DNA of 64,000 bases from Pedobacter sp. FW305-3-2-15-E-R2A2 (GTDB lineage: Bacteria > Bacteroidota > Bacteroidia > Sphingobacteriales > Sphingobacteriaceae). Below the pieces are notes generated by a model, which ran no database searches, was not told the origin of the DNA, and worked only from the letters and a program-made list of their open reading frames with translations. This document shows positions 44,770 to 53,181 of the stretch, piece by piece. Numbering within the stretch: the stretch's first letter is position 1; each line of letters begins with the position of its first letter. Position numbers and translations under genes: made by a program. The DNA is taken from assembly GCF_038446955.1 (NCBI RefSeq), contig NZ_CP151803.1, positions 4,464,001 through 4,528,000 on the forward strand. Direction: 5' to 3'.

Positions 44770-44838
44770 GGTTATGAAGCTATCATGATCTTGATATACA
44801 CTTCGTTGTGTGGTCTGTAAGATCATGATGGTTTCATT
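44770..44838. repeat. REP-like inverted repeat (complete copy)
   Basis: ATCATGATCTT (44782-44792) and AAGATCATGAT (44819-44829) face each other around a 26-bp spacer that itself contains ACACTTCGTTGTGT. Flanks GGTTATGAAGCT and GGTTTCATT are parts of the arms. Single arms recur at 35389-35412 and 38787-38808. Confidence 0.6.
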
Positions 44839-44876
44839 TGTGTGTGTTTAAGGGAGAGCGCTTTTATGAAAATCAA

Positions 44877-45992
44877 TTATTTATAGCCGTATCTGAATGC
44901 AGCTCCCTGAGGATTCACACCCGTGGAAAACGAAAATAAATTTTTGCCAGCTGCACTAAAAGCAAAGAACATCCCATCATTCGCATAGTCCTTTGCATCA
45001 GCTACAAAAAACGTATTATCTAATGGATTCAATGTCACCGCATAAGGTGCGACTACCGTCGTTGCGTCGGTAATCAAATCTGCTTTAAGTGCTCCTGTAG
45101 AAACATCTAATGCTTTCAAATATATTCCTGGATTGTAACCAATTGCAAATCCTGTCTTTTCAGTAATTTTTAAGAATGTAGCTCCAGATTTATCGTCACT
45201 ACTCACTTTGGTATCTGTAACACTGCTCAATTTATCTATGGTGCCTGCGATAAAGGGCTGATATTGACCTTTGGTCATCACAAATAAATCACCGTTATCC
45301 GTTGCTGAGATTCTAGATGGATTTAAGCCTACAGGAATATCTTTAATTTTGGTAAACGTATTCAGATCTACCACAGAAACACTGGATTTTATATCAGAAG
45401 GAAAAAAAGGATGTACTGAATTGGTCACGTACAATTTATTATTAACAATAGCCAGTTCTTCTAATGCGCCACCTACTTTAACCCTTGCATCAATTGCTAA
45501 ACTTGCGGTGTCAATTTTGGTGATGTTTCCATCATATCCTGAGACATAAGCTTTGTTTTTATTGAAAACAATGAACCTTGGCATAAAGCCTCCGGTAGCA
45601 TCAGAGAAAGCAATGCGTTTGATTGATTTACCTGTAGCCAGATTGAGCACTTCAATATAGGAATCCTTTGCCGCTGTGGTTGTACCGGTAACTAAGCAGT
45701 ACATTTTACTACCATACTGTTTAAGATCGTTAGCATTTAGCCCAAGATCTATTCCATTTTGCTTCTTAAAATAGTCCTTTTCTAACGTTTTTGTAGCGAT
45801 ATCATAGTAGCTGATGCTGCTGTTCGAAGTAGAGGTAGCCCAATTGTAAGCGCCCTCATTCAGGACATAGACACCCAAAGTAGAAATAGGTCCAGGTACG
45901 ATATCAGGCATTTTATCCTTCTTACAAGAAGAAAAACCAGCCATAAGCACTGTGGCAAGTGAAATCGATTTTAAAGTAATGTTTAGTTTCAT
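44877..45992 (-). CDS. DUF5074 (BtuG-like) propeller lipoprotein, second copy
   Basis: A roughly 371-aa lipoprotein: MKLNITLKSISLATVLMAGF then SSCKKD (start at 45992; the frame runs 15 codons further up, overlapping the previous stop). DUF5074 start VYVLNEGAYNWATSTSNSSI, then YncE-like blades (YIEVLNLATGKSIKRIAFSD, INNKLYVTNSVHPFFP-like strands). It resembles the first copy more than the third. Probably binds corrinoids at the cell surface next to the BtuB-type receptor. Confidence 0.82.
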   Translation of the reverse strand: MKLNITLKSISLATVLMAGFSSCKKDKMPDIVPGPISTLGVYVLNEGAYNWATSTSNSSISYYDIATKTLEKDYFKKQNGIDLGLNANDLKQYGSKMYCLVTGTTTAAKDSYIEVLNLATGKSIKRIAFSDATGGFMPRFIVFNKNKAYVSGYDGNITKIDTASLAIDARVKVGGALEELAIVNNKLYVTNSVHPFFPSDIKSSVSVVDLNTFTKIKDIPVGLNPSRISATDNGDLFVMTKGQYQPFIAGTIDKLSSVTDTKVSSDDKSGATFLKITEKTGFAIGYNPGIYLKALDVSTGALKADLITDATTVVAPYAVTLNPLDNTFFVADAKDYANDGMFFAFSAAGKNLFSFSTGVNPQGAAFRYGYK

Positions 45993-46026
45993 ATTCTGTA
46001 TTTTTATCATGTTTAGGTTTATACAT

Positions 46027-46878
46027 TTATTTAACAAGACTCAGGTCTGTGACACTGGAAATCTCGGTAGAAAGCTCGCCTACGGCGTTCATATTTGCCT
46101 GAATACCGGTTTGAATTTTAATAAAATCAATTCCGGATAGGGCCACAGTTTTACCGTCTTTATCTACTGCTTTAGCAATGTCAATTTTATCTCCGTCAAC
46201 CGTATTATCTGCATATCCTGAGGCAAAAGGCGTACTTGTAATCATCGCCGGGTTCGTCATATTGATATTTGTAGAAGGAAGTACGGAACCTTTTAAGGTG
46301 AGTTCCGTATTGCTAAGCCAGTCCGGATAATAAGATTGGCTGTGAAAAGTATTGGCACTTACCACTCCTGTATTTCCCTGATTGTCTTTCCAGGTAACAT
46401 CACCTGTACTGGGTACAGGTCTTGTATAAGTCACTTCGTAATTCCTTAAATACCCTGTTTTACCGAATTCACTTCCTGCGATCTCATACCAGGTATCATC
46501 AGCTTTACCATTTTTATTGTCGTCTTTCATCACCCATACAATTCCTGGTTCCGCAAAATTCGGAGATGCGTTTCCTTTTATTATGAGGTCTGCAAGATCC
46601 TTTCGGTTAAGCACGGTATGGTCAAATCCAAGAACAATGTATCCGCCCCATGCGCCTAAACTTACCAGACCTTCTTTGCCTAAAATACTCTTTGCCGCTT
46701 CCATACTGCCCAGAGACAGATTGATAAACTGTCCCGGTGCAGGAACATACTCGATTAAAGTGGTTACAAACTGATTACTTTCAGGAACAACTGGTGTTTC
46801 AATTTTCCGGTCCTTTTTACATCCAAACCATAATACACTTGCCAAAAGCGTGATACTCAGATAATGTTTAGTGTTCAT
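46027..46878 (-). CDS. Surface lipoprotein of corrinoid operon (first copy)
   Basis: A 283-aa lipoprotein (lipobox-like LWFGCKKD). It has the same core as the 371-aa copy at 43631: LIEYVPAPGQFINLSLGS, LGAWGGYIVLGFDHT, GKADDTWYEIAGSEFGK, GIDFIKIQTGIQANM, but no PKD domain. Such proteins accompany BtuB/BtuG genes in Bacteroidota; I cannot give a proven role. Tryptophans and Asp-rich loops suggest ligand or calcium binding. Confidence 0.7.
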   Translation of the reverse strand: MNTKHYLSITLLASVLWFGCKKDRKIETPVVPESNQFVTTLIEYVPAPGQFINLSLGSMEAAKSILGKEGLVSLGAWGGYIVLGFDHTVLNRKDLADLIIKGNASPNFAEPGIVWVMKDDNKNGKADDTWYEIAGSEFGKTGYLRNYEVTYTRPVPSTGDVTWKDNQGNTGVVSANTFHSQSYYPDWLSNTELTLKGSVLPSTNINMTNPAMITSTPFASGYADNTVDGDKIDIAKAVDKDGKTVALSGIDFIKIQTGIQANMNAVGELSTEISSVTDLSLVK

Positions 46879-46927
46879 TGTGTTTGATTTTATAATGATT
46901 TAATTGCTCGATTTTTAACAATCCTGT

Positions 46928-48079
46928 TTACCTGTAAACAAAGGCAAAATGAGCCGGAATATCTCCTGTGGTCACCTTCCATTGTTTCACTCCAGCCGGA
47001 CTAAAGCAATACAGTACTCCCGGTGAAACATAATTCCCTGCATCGGTTACAAATACTTCTTTCGTAAAAGGATTAACAGCAATTCCATACGGGATTACAA
47101 TATTTTTATCCGTTCCATCGGTAATAAATTTTGTATCCAGCACTTTCTTACTGAGCACATCCAACATCCCATAAGAAACGGTCATCTTTCCGGTATTATG
47201 ACTCCATTCAGAACCATAGAAATAGACAACGTCATTACTGATCGTTAAATTACTCACTGCAATATCATATTGTAATTTTACCTGATCTGTCTGGGTATCG
47301 ATCACAAATAACTTGGAATGAGTGTCCAGATAATCCCCTCTTGAGGTTACGTACAGGTCGCCAAATCTATCTGCTTTTAAGCGGTGAAGGTTGATGGCGA
47401 CATCGATTCGTTTTGTTTCCGTAAAGGAGTTTAAATCCACCACAGAAACGGTACGTTCATAATTACCAGGACTGTACCCTCCAGAGTTGGCTATATATAA
47501 TTTATCTTTAACAATCGCCATTTCTTCCGGCTGCCGTCCCACTTTCACCCTTCTGACTTCCGACAATGTGGTCGTATCAATTTCTGCGACAATTCCGTTT
47601 GGCTCTGCAGGATTACCTACCTGTCCTAAGTAAGCACTCACATAGGCTTTACCTTTATTAAAGGTGATGTATCGGCAATTGGTAATGTTAATTTGCTGGA
47701 TGCGCTTGCCCGTTTTTACATCTAATACTTCCACCTTATTAGAAATATTAACGACGATGTATAGTTTGGAACCATATACGCCTGCATCATTCCCCACATC
47801 TCCAAGGCCTTTAACCTGCAAGGGATTGGCTTCGCTATAAATATTCCTTCTATATTGTCCGGCTTCAAAGTCTACAAAATCAAGAGAGGCTTTGTTCATT
47901 CCCATATTCCCCTCGTTGACTAAATAGATCCCTTTAATAGGGTCATTAGGTCTTGGTGAAAATAAATATTCCTTTTCTTCCTTCGGCACCTGCAGATCTT
48001 TACGGCAAGCACTCATCAGCATTACCGCCAACAGTAAGACCGTGAATACATTTTGAGATTTATATCTGATTTTTTTCAT
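46928..48079 (-). CDS. DUF5074 (BtuG-like) propeller lipoprotein, first copy
   Basis: A 383-aa lipoprotein: signal peptide ending LMSACRKD, DUF5074 start GIYLVNEGNMGMNKASLDFV, then seven YncE-like blades (KLYIVVNISNKVEVLDVKTG, KAYVSAYLGQVG, TVSVVDLNSFTETKRIDV). It begins 1 bp after the stop of the BtuB-type receptor gene, the closest coupling in the operon, so it is the best candidate for the direct BtuG partner of that receptor. Confidence 0.85.
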   Translation of the reverse strand: MKKIRYKSQNVFTVLLLAVMLMSACRKDLQVPKEEKEYLFSPRPNDPIKGIYLVNEGNMGMNKASLDFVDFEAGQYRRNIYSEANPLQVKGLGDVGNDAGVYGSKLYIVVNISNKVEVLDVKTGKRIQQINITNCRYITFNKGKAYVSAYLGQVGNPAEPNGIVAEIDTTTLSEVRRVKVGRQPEEMAIVKDKLYIANSGGYSPGNYERTVSVVDLNSFTETKRIDVAINLHRLKADRFGDLYVTSRGDYLDTHSKLFVIDTQTDQVKLQYDIAVSNLTISNDVVYFYGSEWSHNTGKMTVSYGMLDVLSKKVLDTKFITDGTDKNIVIPYGIAVNPFTKEVFVTDAGNYVSPGVLYCFSPAGVKQWKVTTGDIPAHFAFVYR

Positions 48080-48080
48080 G

Positions 48081-50141
48081 TTAATAATCGTAAGTCAAGC
48101 TAAAACGATACGACCGACCAGGCATTGGATAATTCGTAATTACCTCATATGGTTGGTTTAAAAGGTTGTTCAATTCTGCGCTAACCTTAATTTTTCTTTT
48201 CTGGATCATGGCATTATAATGTATGGCGAGATCATGTGTATAAAAAGGCTGTACATAATTGACCGCAATATTCGCAGACTGGTCATAACGCTCGCCGGTA
48301 TACAGATAACTGTAATTCAAGGCGAAATTTTTATAAGCTGCACTGGCCAGAAAAGTAATGTTGTGTAAAGGTACGTAAGGGATCTGTTCTTTATAAGTCG
48401 TTGAAGCAGGGTCTGAATCCCGCGCCTGCTGGTAGGTATAGCTGAGGCCGGCATTCAGGCTCAGGTCTTTGTTGAGCTGCCAGGAAGACTGCATATTTAC
48501 ATCCAGACCTTTCACTTCTACCTTTCCAAGGTTTCTCATGCTCCACATGGCCTGTGAGGTTCCCGGAACAGCAACGATTTTATCTTTCACTTTATTAAAA
48601 TAAGCATCCGCCTGTATAGAAAACTGGGTTAATGCCTGATGTTCGTATCCTTTTATATAAGTAAAACCGAGATCATATTGTTTGGTATACTCCGGCTTAA
48701 GGACCCTAAACTGATAAAAGGTATAGTACAGGTCATTAAATGTTGGCATCCGGAATATGCTCTTGTAAAAAGAACGGATTCTAAATTCCTTTTGGTCAAA
48801 TGGCTGCCAGGATACCATTACAGTTGGTGTAAGCTCATTCCTGTTCCCCGATGCGGGCCCGCTTTTCACCTTATCATAGGTTAAAGTACTCAACAGATTT
48901 GCCTGGATGTCCAGTCTGTCAAAATGAAGCTGGGTCGCAAGTGCATTTAGAAATGTGTTTCTGGTCGGATAGGCAAAGCGGTAAAGATTGGCATTCATAT
49001 CATTGAGAACATAATCTGTTGACCAAACCAGGTCCCAAAATTTGTTAATCTTCAATTTATTTGCCAATGATAGGTAAAATTCCTGTTGATGGTACTTATT
49101 GTTCAAAAGTCCGTCTGTTGTTACAATGTTCGGATCCAGGTAACGTAGATAATCGTTTGAATATTTCACCGTAGCCATCAGGCTATACTTTCCGATGTTC
49201 TTTTCGTAAGCTGACTGTACAAAGAAATTCCGATCCCATTGACGCTGAGAAAAATGCCATACGTTAGCTACAATAGCGCCAGGTAAACCTTGATTGTCTT
49301 TATAGCCGTAAAATTTAACACTCCATTTACTACTATCCCGAAGAACTCCATTCAGCCCCAATTCCAATCTCATTGACTCTACATCACCATCGGTTCTCAC
49401 TCCGGTAGTGTCCCAGGCACCATTGGTAGAACGGAACTTATAACGTCCATGGGCTTTCTTAAATTCAGCACTAACGGTACTGTAAGTATGATCGGTTATT
49501 TTTGTCTGCCACAATAGTGATGGGTTGACCAGTCCAAAAGAGCCTGTTCTGAAAACCCCTTTAATCCGGTTATTCCTGCCATCTTCAAAACTGGGGGTTC
49601 TGGCTTTCAGATATAACGAGCTTGCTGAAGCGAAGCTTTTCGCAGATTGAAAAATATTGCTCTTCTGCCCGTTATACAATTCAATCTCTTCAATATTATC
49701 CAAAGAAAACTTGCCAAGGTCTACCTGTCCGTTTTGCGCATTTCCAAGCTGGACCCCATCGTAAAATACCGCGGTATGATTGGTCCCTATACTGCGGACA
49801 TTGATGGTCTTTAATCCACCAATACCTCCGTAATCTTTAAGCTGTACGCCGGAAAAGAAACGCACCGCATCTGCAACGGAAAGACTGTTCAGCTTTTCCA
49901 GGTCTGCACCGGAAAGAATTTGTAAGGGAGTAGAAGAGGTTTGACGTCTGGTGATTTTTACGGTCCTGATCTGTACTTCTTTCAACTGATTGACTTTCTC
50001 CAGGGAGTCTTTCCTGGATAATTTTACCGAATCCCGCTGTGCCAGCAAATTTAAAGGCATAATTCCCCCAAGCCAGCTAATGGCCAGAAAAGTAAAAAAA
50101 CAAGGGTTTATACCTTTAATGGTAAAATTGTTTCTTCTCAT
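48081..50141 (-). CDS. btuB: BtuB-type TonB-dependent corrinoid receptor
   Basis: A 686-aa outer-membrane protein: signal peptide to about residue 35, a TonB-box/linker region, plug domain (about 60-175; SSTPLQILSGADLEKLNSLS, NVRSIGTNHTAVFYDGVQLG) and a 22-strand-type barrel ending in YRFSLTYDY. No carboxypeptidase-like N-terminal domain. The cobalamin riboswitch directly upstream identifies the ligand as a corrinoid. First gene of the operon with DUF5074 and partner surface lipoproteins. Confidence 0.88.
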   Translation of the reverse strand: MRRNNFTIKGINPCFFTFLAISWLGGIMPLNLLAQRDSVKLSRKDSLEKVNQLKEVQIRTVKITRRQTSSTPLQILSGADLEKLNSLSVADAVRFFSGVQLKDYGGIGGLKTINVRSIGTNHTAVFYDGVQLGNAQNGQVDLGKFSLDNIEEIELYNGQKSNIFQSAKSFASASSLYLKARTPSFEDGRNNRIKGVFRTGSFGLVNPSLLWQTKITDHTYSTVSAEFKKAHGRYKFRSTNGAWDTTGVRTDGDVESMRLELGLNGVLRDSSKWSVKFYGYKDNQGLPGAIVANVWHFSQRQWDRNFFVQSAYEKNIGKYSLMATVKYSNDYLRYLDPNIVTTDGLLNNKYHQQEFYLSLANKLKINKFWDLVWSTDYVLNDMNANLYRFAYPTRNTFLNALATQLHFDRLDIQANLLSTLTYDKVKSGPASGNRNELTPTVMVSWQPFDQKEFRIRSFYKSIFRMPTFNDLYYTFYQFRVLKPEYTKQYDLGFTYIKGYEHQALTQFSIQADAYFNKVKDKIVAVPGTSQAMWSMRNLGKVEVKGLDVNMQSSWQLNKDLSLNAGLSYTYQQARDSDPASTTYKEQIPYVPLHNITFLASAAYKNFALNYSYLYTGERYDQSANIAVNYVQPFYTHDLAIHYNAMIQKRKIKVSAELNNLLNQPYEVITNYPMPGRSYRFSLTYDY

Positions 50142-50244
50142 TTTTGTTGTGAGTTATTTACCCACAGCAAACAGTTAGATCAAGGAAATGAAATACAAAA
50201 AACAAGCACTCACTCCAAGCTTCAATCCCCGAAAGCTATGAAAT

Positions 50245-50425
50245 ATTACACCTATTGGCAGGTCTTCTGACTTACTCCCGGACATTCTGCCTTCCCAATC
50301 CAACACCGGAAATTCCAGTTCAGACAAGTGGCTTCGATTTGAATACCGTTATGGAGCTTACAGCTGCGGGACAGTTACGGAATCACACCGTATTCCCTTT
50401 TAATCCCAGTGCTGGCACCAGGAAC
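50245..50425 (-). promoter_or_regulatory. Cobalamin riboswitch
   Basis: The minus-strand leader of the receptor gene carries the conserved parts in order: AAAGGGAATACGGTG with GATTCCGTAACTG, then CCCGCAGCTGTAAGC, the B12-box-like AGCCACTTGTC, GGGAAGGC, and the closing GTAAGTCAGAAGACCTGCC (50257-50275). Binding of adenosyl- or other cobalamin should shut off the downstream corrinoid-uptake operon. Ends are approximate. Confidence 0.93.
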
Positions 50426-50437
50426 CAAAAAGCGAGG

Positions 50438-50469
50438 CAAAGGTACTCAAATATCCAGCTAACAACAAA
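50438..50469 (-). promoter_or_regulatory. Bacteroidota-type promoter of the corrinoid operon
   Basis: On the minus strand TTTG (50466-50469) is followed after 20 nt by TACCTTTG (50438-50445), a full match to the -33 TTTG / -7 TAnnTTTG consensus. Transcription would begin near 50431, immediately before the riboswitch. Confidence 0.8.
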
Positions 50470-50558
50470 CTTTTACAATTGATATACTATTTAGCATTTC
50501 CTTGCTATCTTAGGACTAGCATTCTTTTAACAATAAGACAATTAACAATACCACAACG

Positions 50559-51812
50559 ATGAAGACGAAAATCCCTACCCTACTCATCCTGATGTTTAGC
50601 CTGAATACCATGGCACAACAACCTGACACTGTCCTCATTGAACAATTGATGCGCAACAATCCGGAGCTCTTTTCCAATATACTGAATCACCCGCAAAAGA
50701 ATCAGGTCCAACTCCTATATACACAGGTCAACAGAAACAATAAAAACATTCCCAGCTTTAAAAGTTATAGCTACAATCTGGATAACCACCGCTACTTCTA
50801 CCCTGCCAGCACCGTAAAACTTGCCGCAGTTATCTTTGCCCTGGAGAAAATCAATGACCTGAAGCTAAAAGTAAAAGACCTGAATGCCAAAAGTACCATG
50901 ATCACAGATTCGGCCTATGCCGGACAAACAAAAGTATCCAAAGACAGCAGCTCCGCAGATGGCCTTCCTTCCGTAGAACATTATATCAAAAAGATCCTGC
51001 TGACCAGCGATAATGACGCATTTAACCGTCTTTTTGAATTCATTGGACGTGCAGAAATCAATGCAAAACTCAAAAAGTACGGTTTCAATGACAGTCGAAT
51101 ACTAAACAGACTGGCCATAGGCGATACGGGAGAATCGGCAAAACATACCAATCCCATCAAATTCTACTATAAAAACAAACTGATTTACACCCAGGAGGAA
51201 CAATACGATCCCAAAGAATACCCCCTTCAGCTCAGCAATACCACAATGGGGAAAGGTTATATGGACAGTACCGAACAGCTGGTCAACAAGCCCTTTAATC
51301 TGGAAAATAAAAATGCCTTCAGCATCTCCGATCAGCAGGCCATGATGAGGAAGCTGATCAGCCCCGAAGCATTTCCTGAAAACGAAAGATTTAACCTGAC
51401 CGCAGAAGATTATAAGCTCATCTACACCCAAATGAGTAAATTACCCGCAGAAAGCATTTATCCATCTTATAATGTCACAGAATTCTGGCCCGCCTACGCA
51501 AAAATGCTGTATTATGGCAGGGAGAAAGATGCAGTCATTGAACCTAATATCCGAATATTCAACAAATATGGAGATTCCTATGGTTTCATCATCGATAACG
51601 CCTACATCGTAGATTTAAAAAACAAAATTGAATTCTTCCTGACTGCCGTGGTTCAATCTAATGATGATGGTATCTATAATGACAATAAATACGAATATGA
51701 GACGGTTTGCTATCCTTTCATGGGAAACATAGGACGCATCATCTATCAATATGAACTGGAAAGGAAACGTGAGCGAACTCCGGACTTGAGCAAATTCAAA
51801 CTAGCCTATTAA
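50559..51812 (+). CDS. Exported serine hydrolase (class A beta-lactamase-like)
   Basis: A 417-aa protein with signal peptide (MKTKIPTLLILMFSLNTMA). The active-site SxxK is in YPASTVKLAAV, followed by the beta-lactamase2-type fold (VEHYIKKILLTSDNDAFNRL holds an SDN motif). A clear KTG box is not visible. It could be a penicillin-interacting or peptidoglycan-related enzyme rather than a true beta-lactamase. TTG at 50479 and TATCTTAG at 50506 give a weak upstream promoter. It converges on the inverted-arm element. Confidence 0.78.
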   Translation: MKTKIPTLLILMFSLNTMAQQPDTVLIEQLMRNNPELFSNILNHPQKNQVQLLYTQVNRNNKNIPSFKSYSYNLDNHRYFYPASTVKLAAVIFALEKINDLKLKVKDLNAKSTMITDSAYAGQTKVSKDSSSADGLPSVEHYIKKILLTSDNDAFNRLFEFIGRAEINAKLKKYGFNDSRILNRLAIGDTGESAKHTNPIKFYYKNKLIYTQEEQYDPKEYPLQLSNTTMGKGYMDSTEQLVNKPFNLENKNAFSISDQQAMMRKLISPEAFPENERFNLTAEDYKLIYTQMSKLPAESIYPSYNVTEFWPAYAKMLYYGREKDAVIEPNIRIFNKYGDSYGFIIDNAYIVDLKNKIEFFLTAVVQSNDDGIYNDNKYEYETVCYPFMGNIGRIIYQYELERKRERTPDLSKFKLAY

Positions 51813-51827
51813 GTCGTCTATTTAACC

Positions 51828-52174
51828 TAAAAAGAAGCATTTTATTCGATGGCTGAAATCTTTGCCCTGAAGGGGGCAAATCTTTCTATGCCTTCTCATA
51901 ATACGCATCTTTTTCCTGAAAACCCACAAGCTACCCACCAAACGATTAAAAAAAACACAGTAGTTACCTGAACTGGGATTATTAGATATTACGACGAAAG
52001 TATATTATAAAACACTTTGAATCTTTGAACTAAATGCCAATGGCTTGTTGCATTTCCAATTGACAGTTAAGCATCATGCTATTCAGGAAAAAGATGCGGT
52101 CTGTGAGAGGGCATAGAAAAATTTGCCCCCTTCAGGGCAAAGATTTCAGCCATCCAATAGATTGCTTCTTTTTA
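51828..52174. mobile_element. MITE-like element with 93-bp inverted arms
   Basis: The left arm 51828-51920 and right arm 52082-52174 are inverse copies with about nine mismatches in 93 positions. Tips are TAAAAAGAAGCA and TGCTTCTTTTTA. Each arm contains its own small hairpin (TTTGCCC / GGGCAAA). The 161-bp centre has no ORF. No transposase and no obvious target duplication were found. It fills the 359-bp space between two convergent genes; the right tip supplies the TAA of the PPK2 gene. As RNA it would form a very long hairpin and terminate both transcripts. Confidence 0.75.
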
Positions 52175-53050
52175 CGTTTTTAAAAGTTCTTCCTTGATTT
52201 CAGCCAGTTTTTTCATCTCTGCTTCCTCAAGAACCGGAAACTTGAGATCCAATCTGTTAAAGTGTTCTTCAAGAATCTGGCTAATCGCTAACCTTGCGTG
52301 CCATTTTTTATCAGCAGGAACAATGTACCATGGTGCTTGTTCAGTCGAAGTTTCTGCTATAGCCATTTCATAAGCTTCCATATAATCCTCCCATCTGCCA
52401 CGCTCTGTAATATCTGCGGAAGAGAACTTCCAGTTTTTCGCGGGATCATTGATCCGATCAAGGAAACGGGCCTTTTGCTCATCTTTCGAAACGTTAAGAA
52501 AGATTTTGATGATGGCGGTTCCGTTATCGGAGATGTGCTTTTCAAAGTTGCGGATACTTTCATACCTATTTTTCCAGAACTTATCATCTATATCTTTGAC
52601 GTCCTGATAACCGGGAATATTTTCACTCAGGACATATTCAGGATGGACTTTACAAACGAGTACATTTTCATAGTGTGACCTGTTATGAATACCGATCCGG
52701 CCTCTTTCGGGTAACGCTTTATAGTGGCGCCATAAAAAATTATGCTCATATTCTTCTGACGTCGGGGTTTTAAAGCTAAAAACCTGGCAGCCCTGCGGGT
52801 TTAATCCAGACATCACATGCGAGATTGCACTGTCTTTTCCCGCCGCATCCATAGCCTGAAAAAGAATAAGAACAGAATGAGCATTTGCAGCATAGAGGGT
52901 TTCCTGTAGTTTACTTAGCCTTTCCTTAATTTCTTCCAGTTCTTCTTTCCCATCTTCCTTTTCCTGATCGCCGTTATAACTGGTTCTATAGTCTTTTAAT
53001 GAAACTTTCTTGCCCGGAACAGCCAGGTATTTTTCAATCTCTTTTTTCAT
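52172..53050 (-). CDS. PPK2-family polyphosphate kinase
   Basis: A roughly 292-aa cytoplasmic protein from the ATG at 53050 (MKKEIEKYLAVPGKKVSLKD); the frame is open 30 codons further but that part does not look native. Walker A is FQAMDAAGKDSAI, the lid region is RGRIGIHNRSHYENVLVCKV, and Walker B-like IIKIFLNVSKDEQKARF with WEDYMEAYE follows, all typical of PPK2. It transfers phosphate between polyphosphate and nucleoside mono- or diphosphates. Its stop codon lies in the tip of the MITE-like element. Confidence 0.9.
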   Translation of the reverse strand: MKKEIEKYLAVPGKKVSLKDYRTSYNGDQEKEDGKEELEEIKERLSKLQETLYAANAHSVLILFQAMDAAGKDSAISHVMSGLNPQGCQVFSFKTPTSEEYEHNFLWRHYKALPERGRIGIHNRSHYENVLVCKVHPEYVLSENIPGYQDVKDIDDKFWKNRYESIRNFEKHISDNGTAIIKIFLNVSKDEQKARFLDRINDPAKNWKFSSADITERGRWEDYMEAYEMAIAETSTEQAPWYIVPADKKWHARLAISQILEEHFNRLDLKFPVLEEAEMKKLAEIKEELLKT

Positions 53051-53181
53051 GTATTTCCGCTTTGATTTAAATATAGAAAATAAACATGGAGTAATGACTT
53101 TCCCAGATAGAAAATCAGCATCGACGACAAATACTGCCACAATAAGAGAAGCGTTACCGGTTGAGTATTTTGATTTCAGTT

